DNA of 64,000 bases. Source: Clostridium sp. AN503 (GTDB lineage Bacteria; Bacillota; Clostridia; Lachnospirales; Lachnospiraceae). The notes beneath the pieces are model-generated. The model was not told the DNA's origin. It ran no database searches and saw only the letters and a list, made by a program, of their open reading frames with translations. Below are positions 58,005 through 64,000 of the stretch, piece after piece. The translations under genes were made by a program, and so were the position numbers. The DNA lies in NCBI RefSeq assembly GCF_040719375.1, contig NZ_JBFDTP010000001.1, positions 1,488,001 through 1,552,000 of the forward strand. The letters run 5' to 3'. The first letter of the stretch is position 1; each line of letters opens with the position of its first letter.

Positions 58005-58789
58005 TACAACAGCACACCTCCCGTCAACACGCCGTACAGCGCGATCACGAATCCCACGCCTATGGCAATGCAGAAAAATACAAGCACTGAATCCATCATT
58101 CGGACAGAACCAGATATGTAGTCGCCGTCCGCCATATCTCGGATCCCATTGGTGAAAGCCATTCCGGGGACCATTAGGATAATGGCGCCGATCATCATCG
58201 CTTCCAAGTGCGAACCCAGCTTCAGCCGGTAGCAGAGGATGCTTAAGAGAGTCACCCAGGCTCCGCCGATGATATTGCATACGATTTTGGAAAAATGCGG
58301 TTTCCCGATCCGCAGCAGGTAAAACTGCAGCAGGACGCCGATGAAAAAGGAGCATATAAAATCCTGCAGGTTTCCTCCGAACATAAAACTGAAACAGGCG
58401 CCTGCAATACCTGCGGACGCGATTTGCAGCTTTGCCGGAAAACCTGGCATGTTTTCTATCCGGTTTAACTCCTCCCGCGCTTCTTGAAGCGTAAAGGCAT
58501 GTTCCTCGATCTGCCGGGAGAGCTGGTTGACTTCAGCCACCCGGCTTAAATTCGCGTTGTTGACCGGTATCTGCAGCACCTTTGCAAACTGCGTCTCCTC
58601 CTCGTCGCCGGAGGTCACAAAAATGCCGTTGCTCAGTACAAAAGCGCTTGCTGATTTCAGCCCATAGTAATGACAGATGCGGTAGACGGTATCTTCCACG
58701 CGGAAGATCTCGGCACCATTTTCCAGAAGGATCCTGCCGGCCTGAAGCGCCACCAGCAGGATCTCCCGTTCCCGTTTTGCCTGTTCCAT
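58004..58789 (-). CDS. ThrE-like exporter, large subunit (DUF1212/ThrE)
   Basis: From ATG 58789 (AAAGGGGG upstream) the 261-residue protein has a cytoplasmic amino domain (AGRILLENGAEIFRVEDT, FVLSNGIFVT) and about five helices, ending IGVGFVIALYGVLTGG. The family exports threonine and serine. It is translationally coupled to the small subunit. Confidence 0.86.
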   Translation of the reverse strand: MEQAKREREILLVALQAGRILLENGAEIFRVEDTVYRICHYYGLKSASAFVLSNGIFVTSGDEEETQFAKVLQIPVNNANLSRVAEVNQLSRQIEEHAFTLQEAREELNRIENMPGFPAKLQIASAGIAGACFSFMFGGNLQDFICSFFIGVLLQFYLLRIGKPHFSKIVCNIIGGAWVTLLSILCYRLKLGSHLEAMMIGAIILMVPGMAFTNGIRDMADGDYISGSVRMMDSVLVFFCIAIGVGFVIALYGVLTGGVLL

Positions 58790-58811
58790 AGTTGCCCCCT
58801 TTGATCCCGGA

Positions 58812-59528
58812 TCACGGCTCAAGCAGGAAGACCTGTCCTTCTTCTGTGATCTCCATGATCCTGTCCCGGTATTCCTTTGCACATTCCAGCTCCTTAAACT
58901 GCCGGATCAGGCCGTACTCCTCCCAGAAATGCATGGGAAATACGGTCCCTGCGCCTACCATCCTCATAAACGCATCCAGCCCCAGCGAAAACAGATCTTC
59001 CTGCCGTCCGTCCAGCGGAACCATCGCCACATCGGGGAGGAATCCTTTGCTGTGGATCAGCTCAAGCTCCCGCCTGTAGTTGGCGCTCATATTGTTGTTC
59101 CAGGAAAGCGGCTCCTCCTTCCAGCGCCAGTCGTTCAAGTCTCCGGCGTGATAGATGGTCTTACCGCCTGTTTCCACCATAAAAGCTACGCCCTCATCGG
59201 TGGATTTGAAGGCAGTGATGCAGATACCGCCTCCGTCAGGCAGACGGAGCGTCCTGCCCGGGTCCATAAATTCGGTATGGCAGTTTAATTTCTCGGGAAC
59301 CCGGTTCTGCCAGATATCGTCTGACAGGACAAAGCGGATGCGTGGATGGGTCTGGGCCAGCTCAAAGATCTTTGGGCTGAAATGGTCCCCATGGCGGTGG
59401 CTGGCAAATACGATCAAGTCCTTGTCCCGGGCCAGGTCCGGCAAAGGACCTCCCACAAAATCAAACAGCAGCAGCGCCTGGTCTGTCTCTGCCAGGAATC
59501 CGCTGTGATGGATATAGGTTATCTTCAT
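58812..59528 (-). CDS. Metallo-beta-lactamase-fold hydrolase (UlaG-like)
   Basis: The 238-residue protein begins MKITYIHHSGFLAETDQALL and contains FASHRHGDHF (an HxHxDH-type zinc site), TIYHAGDLNDW and VFPMHFWEEYG. These are the expected metal ligands of UlaG-like lactonase/hydrolases, but the substrate is unknown. Start 59528 has GAGG eight bases upstream. It is 22 bases ahead of the ThrE pair and likely co-transcribed with it. Confidence 0.85.
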   Translation of the reverse strand: MKITYIHHSGFLAETDQALLLFDFVGGPLPDLARDKDLIVFASHRHGDHFSPKIFELAQTHPRIRFVLSDDIWQNRVPEKLNCHTEFMDPGRTLRLPDGGGICITAFKSTDEGVAFMVETGGKTIYHAGDLNDWRWKEEPLSWNNNMSANYRRELELIHSKGFLPDVAMVPLDGRQEDLFSLGLDAFMRMVGAGTVFPMHFWEEYGLIRQFKELECAKEYRDRIMEITEEGQVFLLEP

Positions 59529-59632
59529 ATATGATTCCTCACTTTCTGAGCTGGGTGTGCATATCCGGATGCAGCATATATGCATGTATCATACCACAAA
59601 TCCCGGTGAAATAAAACTGGAACAGAGCTTGA

Positions 59633-59890
59633 GTTTCCGCATATTGCAGCGGCGGCGGGCGGGGGATCGGACAGCATGGTTTTTGTTCCGGTTTCGGTTC
59701 TAAGAAGCTGTAAGCCCTCAGAATTTTCTTAAAAACCTGCCAGTGGAAGGGGCAACTCGCTAACGCTCAGACAACCCCTTCCGCTGTCAGAACAGAAAAT
59801 CCTGAAGGCTAACATCTTCTAAAGACCTGCAAAGTCACAAAAACCATGCTGTCCGATCCCCAGCCCGCCGCCGCTGCAATATGCGGAAAC
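59633..59890. repeat. Long palindromic element, 258 bp
   Basis: The outer arms (59633-59686 and 59837-59890) are 54 bases each and pair at 53 positions, beginning GTTTCCGCATATTGCAGC. Inside, TTCTAAGAAGCTGTAAGCC pairs with the GGCTAACATCTTCTAAAG side with few mismatches, and CTGCCAGTGGAAGGGG pairs with CCCCTTCCGCTGTCAG around the loop CAACTCGCTAACGCTCAGACA (first 19 bases listed in part: CAACTCGCTAACGCTCAG). It has the same overall plan as the element at 12958-13252, including a TCGCT-n-GCTC loop, but a different sequence. It lies between two minus-strand genes and has no coding content. Confidence 0.87.
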
Positions 59891-59909
59891 TGTCTCAAGG
59901 AACAGAAAA

Positions 59910-59941
59910 GTACCCTAACAGCTCTGCGGCTATTAGGGTAC
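59910..59941 (-). terminator. Terminator after the DUF378 gene
   Basis: GTACCCTAA (59910-59918) pairs with TTAGGGTAC (59933-59941), with CAGCTCTGCGGCT inside. On the minus strand it is followed by CTTTTCTG. It lies 30 bases past the DUF378 stop. Confidence 0.78.
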
Positions 59942-59971
59942 AGTTTACTTCGTTCAACAAAAAGCTCTTAT

Positions 59972-60184
59972 TTACTGGGCTTCAACATTTCCTGTCCGCA
60001 TATAAAAACTGATCAGATAAAGCCCGCACAGTCCTACCAGAGCGTAGATGATTCTGGAAAGCCAGGACATGCTTCCGAACAGAAAAGCCACCAGGTTGAA
60101 GTCGAAGAATCCCACCAGACCCCAGTTCACCGCACCGATAATCGCGATGGTCAGTGCCGTATAATCCAATGCCTTATTTCTCAT
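59972..60184 (-). CDS. DUF378 (YuzA-like) small membrane protein
   Basis: The 70-residue protein has two helices with the family motif ALTIAIIGAVNWGLVGFF and a second segment IIYALVGLCGLYLI. AAAGGAGG precedes ATG 60184. It is 52 bases downstream of potD and probably transcribed with the pot operon. The function is unknown. Confidence 0.88.
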   Translation of the reverse strand: MRNKALDYTALTIAIIGAVNWGLVGFFDFNLVAFLFGSMSWLSRIIYALVGLCGLYLISFYMRTGNVEAQ

Positions 60185-60236
60185 GGCGCTACCTCCTTTA
60201 CACAGGTAGTATGTGCCAAAATGGACAGATTATACA

Positions 60237-61361
60237 TCAGTTGGATTTGACTTCTTTCCACAGGTTATTGTAGATGGCATCCACGTCATCGCCCAGATAC
60301 ATGTACACTTCACTGTTTGTTAAAGAGTCCATATCCGGGAATACGGATTTGTTGTTCCTTACATCTTCATCCAGCAGCTCTAAAGCGCCCTTGTTCGGGG
60401 TCGGATAGGTGATGTACTCAAAGTTGGCCTTGGCGATCTCCGGACGGCAGAGGAAATCGATCCATTTCTCTGCATTTTCCTTGTTCCTGGCATTTTTCGG
60501 GATGACCCAGGAATCCAGCCAGAGGTTGGTGCCCTCCTCTGGGAGCACATATTCCAGGTTGTAGTCTAAGCCCAGGTTTTCCACTTCCTCCTGGATGTAG
60601 AGCATTTCGCCGGAATAGATGACGCCCACTGCGGCCTCGCCGCCGATCATCTTGTCGCGTACCTGGTCGATGACATAAGCCTGGACAAGAGGCTTCTGGT
60701 CGATCAGATCCTGTTTTGCCAGCTCTAATTCTTCTTCACTGGTGCTGTTCATGGAGTAGCCGTCTTTTTTGAGCGCTACCATAAATGCGTCGCGGACACT
60801 GTCCTGCATAAGGATCTCGCCGCTTAAACGCTCGTCCCAAAGGTCCTCCCAGCTTGTGGGCGGCTCTACTCCAAGCTCTTCCAGCCGTTTTGTGTTGTAC
60901 AGGATGCCCACGGTCCCCCAGCAGTACGGCACGGAATATTTGTTTTCCGGATCGAAGGTCCTGGACATCTCCATATAAGCCGGATCGATCTGGTCGGCGT
61001 TGGGGATATTGTCAAAGTTAAGCTCCGCCAGCAGGTCATTTTCGCGCATCTTCTGGATCATGTAGTCGGACGGGCAGACCACATCGTAGTTGACAGCGCC
61101 GGCCTCGATAACCGGATACATCTCCTCATTGGTCTCAAATAAGTCATAGACTACCTTGATGCCGGTCTCTTCCTCAAACTGGGAGATCACGTCCTCGTCA
61201 ATATATTCGCCCCAGTTGTAGACGAAAAGCTCATTGGACCCGGAATCCCCGCCGGAACCGTCTGGCGGCATGCTGCCTTCCGGGCCGCCTCCGCAGCCGG
61301 ACAGAAGGGTGGAAGCGGCAGTCAGGACTGCCAGGGACAGTGCAAATACTCTTTTTTTCAT
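60237..61361 (-). CDS. potD: Spermidine/putrescine-binding lipoprotein
   Basis: The lipoprotein (LLSGC) follows PotD: FVYNWGEYIDEDVISQFEEE near the start, YDVVCPSDYMIQKM, YSVPYCWGTVGILYN, VGVIYSGEML, and a carboxyl YTWP-like region replaced by YITYPTPNKGA. Trp and acidic residues in these blocks form the polyamine pocket. I use ATG 61361, eight bases after GAGGAG (ATG 61367 is closer). It is the fourth gene of potABCD. Confidence 0.92.
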   Translation of the reverse strand: MKKRVFALSLAVLTAASTLLSGCGGGPEGSMPPDGSGGDSGSNELFVYNWGEYIDEDVISQFEEETGIKVVYDLFETNEEMYPVIEAGAVNYDVVCPSDYMIQKMRENDLLAELNFDNIPNADQIDPAYMEMSRTFDPENKYSVPYCWGTVGILYNTKRLEELGVEPPTSWEDLWDERLSGEILMQDSVRDAFMVALKKDGYSMNSTSEEELELAKQDLIDQKPLVQAYVIDQVRDKMIGGEAAVGVIYSGEMLYIQEEVENLGLDYNLEYVLPEEGTNLWLDSWVIPKNARNKENAEKWIDFLCRPEIAKANFEYITYPTPNKGALELLDEDVRNNKSVFPDMDSLTNSEVYMYLGDDVDAIYNNLWKEVKSN

Positions 61362-61395
61362 AATCATTCTCCTCTTGTGGTTTTACAGGGTTAAC

Positions 61396-62193
61396 CTATT
61401 TGCCTGCCTGTTTCCTGCGGGGTGCAAAATTGCTGATGATCAGCAGCACCAGGACGGTGGCAAAAATCACGGTAGACAGTGCGTACATGGAAGGTTTGAT
61501 GCCGCGCCGCACTTCACTGTAGATCAGGGTGGACAGGGTGTTGATGCCCGCTCCTCTGGTGAAATGCGTGATGATGAAATCATCCAGCGACATGGTGAAA
61601 GCCAGCAAAAATCCCGACAGCACCCCCGGAAGGATATCCGGGAACACCACCTTGAAAAATGCGTATACAGGACCTGCGCCCAGATCCATGGCGGCCTCGT
61701 AGGTGGAACGGCTGGTCTGCTTCAGTTTCGGCATGACGCTTAGGATCACATACGGGATGTTAAAGGTAATATGCGCGATCAGCACAGTTTTAAATCCCAG
61801 TGAGATGCCAAATGCGATGAACGCCAGCATCAGGGAGATACCGGTCACGATATCCGCATTCAGCATGGGGATATTGGTGATGCCCATGAGTATGGTCTTT
61901 GGCAGGGCCTTCATGCTGTTTATGGCGATGGAGGCGGCGGTGCCGATGACGGTCGCGATAAGAGCCGATAAAAATGCGATCATCAGCGTGTTGTACAGGG
62001 CATCCATAATGTTGCGGCTGGCGAACATCTGGGTATACCACTGCAGTGTGAACCCGCCCCACTGGGTACGGGATTTGGAACTGTTGAAGGACAGGACCAC
62101 CATGGTGGCTATCGGTGCATACAAAAAGATCATGATGATGACCAGATAGAAATCCTGCCAGATTTTCTTGAAATTCTGTCTCAGCCGGCTCAT
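61396..62193 (-). CDS. potC: Polyamine ABC transporter permease
   Basis: This 265-residue, six-helix protein has PIATMVVLSFNSSKSRTQWGGF at its amino end, the coupling loop YEAAMDLGAGPVYAFFKVVFP, and LAFTMSLDDFIITHFTRG, all typical of PotC. It overlaps potB by one base. Confidence 0.94.
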   Translation of the reverse strand: MSRLRQNFKKIWQDFYLVIIMIFLYAPIATMVVLSFNSSKSRTQWGGFTLQWYTQMFASRNIMDALYNTLMIAFLSALIATVIGTAASIAINSMKALPKTILMGITNIPMLNADIVTGISLMLAFIAFGISLGFKTVLIAHITFNIPYVILSVMPKLKQTSRSTYEAAMDLGAGPVYAFFKVVFPDILPGVLSGFLLAFTMSLDDFIITHFTRGAGINTLSTLIYSEVRRGIKPSMYALSTVIFATVLVLLIISNFAPRRKQAGK

Positions 62194-63005
62194 CAGAATG
62201 CACTCCCCTCTCCGTTTTTGTCATACTTGGCGATCAGCGCCATGCTTATGAGGATAAATATCATCAGCACCAGAGAAAGCCCGGAGCCCAGGTTCCAGTT
62301 GCTGCCTTTGGTAAACTCCTGCTCAATGACGTTGCCGATCAAAAGGATCTTGCTGCCGCCCAATAAGTTGGAGATCACGAAGGTGGTCAGCGCCGGCACA
62401 AATACCATGGTGATGCCGCTGATCACACCCGGCAGGCTTAATGGAAACCACACCCAGAGCAGTGTCTGGGTAAAATTGGCGCCCAGATCCCGGGCCGCGT
62501 TGATGGTATTGTCGTCAATCTTGCAGAGCACGTTGTAGATCGGAAGCACCATAAAGGGCAGGAAGTTGTATACCATGCCCAGCACGATGGCGCCCGGCGT
62601 GTTGATCAGGTTCTGCCTGGGCAGATGCAGGGAAGCGAGGATCCCGTTGATCACGCCGCTCTTTTCCAGAAGGGTCTGCCATGCCAGGGTACGCAGCAGG
62701 AAGTTCATCCACATGGGAAGGATGAAGATAAATACAATAAAGCTTCCCTGCCCCACGCCGCGGTTTCTCAAGATCATCGCCAGCGGATATGCCAGAAGCA
62801 GGCAGATGACCGTGCTCACAAAAGAGAGCAGCAGAGATAAAAACAATGCTTTGGAATGCTCCGGCGTGGCGATGGACAAAACGTTTGCCAGGGTAAAGGC
62901 CCCGGACTTGTCCGTCAGTCCATAGAAAAAGATCAGCGCCAGCGGGATGACGATGAAGCCAACCATCCATACCAGGTAAGGCCCGGCTAAAATTTTCTTA
63001 TTCAT
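62193..63005 (-). CDS. potB: Polyamine ABC transporter permease
   Basis: This 270-residue protein has six helices, the PotB blocks LRTLAWQTLLEKSGVIN and NFLPFMVLPIYNVL, and the coupling loop NAARDLGANFTQTLLWVWFP. Start 63005 overlaps the last codons of potA; an upstream start at 63026 is less likely. Confidence 0.93.
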   Translation of the reverse strand: MNKKILAGPYLVWMVGFIVIPLALIFFYGLTDKSGAFTLANVLSIATPEHSKALFLSLLLSFVSTVICLLLAYPLAMILRNRGVGQGSFIVFIFILPMWMNFLLRTLAWQTLLEKSGVINGILASLHLPRQNLINTPGAIVLGMVYNFLPFMVLPIYNVLCKIDDNTINAARDLGANFTQTLLWVWFPLSLPGVISGITMVFVPALTTFVISNLLGGSKILLIGNVIEQEFTKGSNWNLGSGLSLVLMIFILISMALIAKYDKNGEGSAF

Positions 63006-64000
63006 TGACACCCACAGCCTCCTCATCTTCCGAAGCCGGCTTGTTCATGATCTGGATATCGAAGGGGTCCACATGGATGCCCACCTCTTTGCCCACCGGG
63101 CACATATCCGTCGAATGGACCAGCCACTCAAAGCCGTCAGGGGTAGTGACCTCCATCTCGTAGTGCACACCCTTGAAGATCAGGTGGGTGCATACGCCGG
63201 TCAGGATCCCTGCGGACGGGTCAACCAGGTCGATATCCTCGGGCCGGATGACCACGTCAACCGGCTGGTTGATTCCAAAGCCCTTGTCCACACAGGGGAA
63301 GTTTGCGCCGAAGATCTGCACCAGTTCGTCGCGGAGCATAATACCCGGCACGATGTTGCTCTCGCCGATGAAGTCCGCAACAAATGCATTTTCCGGCTCG
63401 TTATAGATCTGCTCCGGGGTACCCATCTGCTGGATATAGCCCTGGTTCATGACCACAATGATGTCGGACATGGTGAGCGCTTCCTCCTGGTCGTGGGTCA
63501 CATAGATAAAGGTGATGCCCAGCTCATTCTTCAGGCGGATCAGCTCGTACTGCATATCCTGCCGGAGTTTTAGGTCCAGCGCGCCTAAAGGCTCGTCGAG
63601 AAGCAGCACCTTCGGTTCGTTGACGATGGCGCGGGCGATGGCGATCCGCTGCTGCTGGCCGCCGCTTAAGGAATCCACGCTCCGTTTCTCAAAGCCGTCT
63701 AAGTTCACCAGCTTTAAGGCATATTTGATCTTGTCGTCGATATAAGCCTTCGGTTTGTTCTTGATCTTTAAGCCGAACGCGATGTTTTCCGCAATGTTCA
63801 TATGGGGGAACAGCGCGTATTTCTGGAAAACGGTGTTGAGCTGCCGCTTGTTGGGCGGGATCTTCCCGATATCCTGTCCGTCGAAGATCACCTGTCCTTT
63901 ATCAGCGGTCTCAAATCCGCCGATGATCCGGAGTGTTGTGGTCTTGCCGCAGCCGCTGGGACCCAGGAGGGTTACAAAGGTGTTTTCCTTTACGGAAAGG
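62998..64000 (-). CDS. potA: Polyamine ABC transporter ATPase, 5' end outside the window
   Basis: The frame is open to the window edge. It includes Walker A GPSGCGKTTTLR, the Q-loop FQKYALFPHM, signature LSGGQQQRIAIARAI, Walker B VLLLDEPLGALD, switch YVTHDQ and a carboxyl TOBE domain (VVIRPEDIDL). It drives polyamine uptake with PotB and PotC. Upstream leader and start are not visible. Confidence 0.94.
   Translation of the reverse strand, partial: LSVKENTFVTLLGPSGCGKTTTLRIIGGFETADKGQVIFDGQDIGKIPPNKRQLNTVFQKYALFPHMNIAENIAFGLKIKNKPKAYIDDKIKYALKLVNLDGFEKRSVDSLSGGQQQRIAIARAIVNEPKVLLLDEPLGALDLKLRQDMQYELIRLKNELGITFIYVTHDQEEALTMSDIIVVMNQGYIQQMGTPEQIYNEPENAFVADFIGESNIVPGIMLRDELVQIFGANFPCVDKGFGINQPVDVVIRPEDIDLVDPSAGILTGVCTHLIFKGVHYEMEVTTPDGFEWLVHSTDMCPVGKEVGIHVDPFDIQIMNKPASEDEEAVGVNE

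Noticed and set aside
1..64000. tRNA, rRNA, phage or conjugative element genes
   Set aside because: I scanned for tRNA T-loop sequence, rRNA-like blocks, integrases, and mobilisation or phage structural genes and found none.

Overview
The window looks like a chromosome segment of a gut-type anaerobe of the Lachnospiraceae (Bacillota, Clostridia). The evidence is moderate-to-high GC, strong purine-rich ribosome binding sites, an F-type ATP synthase with a sodium-type c subunit, many GGC(S)-lipobox lipoproteins with Thr/Ala/Glu-rich linkers, exported fumarate-reductase-like flavoproteins, YesM/AraC-type two-component systems and a TRAP/sulfatase locus. The genus is not certain (Enterocloster/Hungatella-like is a guess). 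No rRNA, tRNA, CRISPR array, phage or intact insertion sequence was seen.

Layout. 1-2134: end of a diguanylate cyclase and a GGDEF-EAL protein. 2140-7828: a cobalamin-riboswitch operon with an exported CbiK-like chelatase, a NEAT-like/BtuF-like binding lipoprotein, a FecCD permease and an ATPase. 7928-9111: DUF1508 protein and histidine phosphatase. 9325-12946: AfuA-like binding protein, YesM-type kinase and AraC-type regulator (HptARS-like three-component sensor). 12958-13252: a 295-bp hairpin element. 13276-15713 (minus): Dabb, cupin and a small unknown ORF, then a three-site FMN-binding lipoprotein. 16099-21155: Fbp/Afu-type ABC importer. 21300-22431: toxin-antitoxin-like pair and a broken gene. 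22820-30315: atpZ-I-B-E-F-H-A-G-D-C, interrupted by a 350-bp structured repeat between atpB and atpE. 30543-37039: two exported FAD/FMN reductases and a DcuS/DcuR-like two-component system. 37328-42000: Rpn-family nuclease, DUF3810 protein, BlaI/BlaR1-like pair. 42181-45135: glgB with a 240-residue Lys/Ala repeat tail. 45336-55434: two-component system, TRAP transporter, two sulfatases and a phosphomannose-isomerase-like protein. 55451-64000 (minus): HAD phosphatase, pyrC, split ThrE exporter, metallo-beta-lactamase-fold protein, a second long hairpin, DUF378, potDCBA.

How it fits together. Three themes recur. (1) Outward-facing redox proteins: three lipoproteins carry flavinylation-type SGAT/TGAT/AGAT motifs, and a carboxylate-type sensor kinase is divergent from one of them. 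(2) Sodium energetics: the c subunit has the Na+ ligand set at residues 32, 63, 65, 66 and 70, and the window also carries a TRAP system, a family usually Na+-driven. (3) Sense-and-import modules: two YesM-type systems sit beside transporters, and the TRAP promoter has direct repeats placed like an activator site.

At least six otherwise well-conserved genes carry single-base frameshifts (about 2665, 4312, 22330, 31453, 46947, 52748). Five lack one base and one has an extra base, often at short homopolymers. That pattern is more like sequence error than gene decay, but it cannot be settled from the sequence alone.
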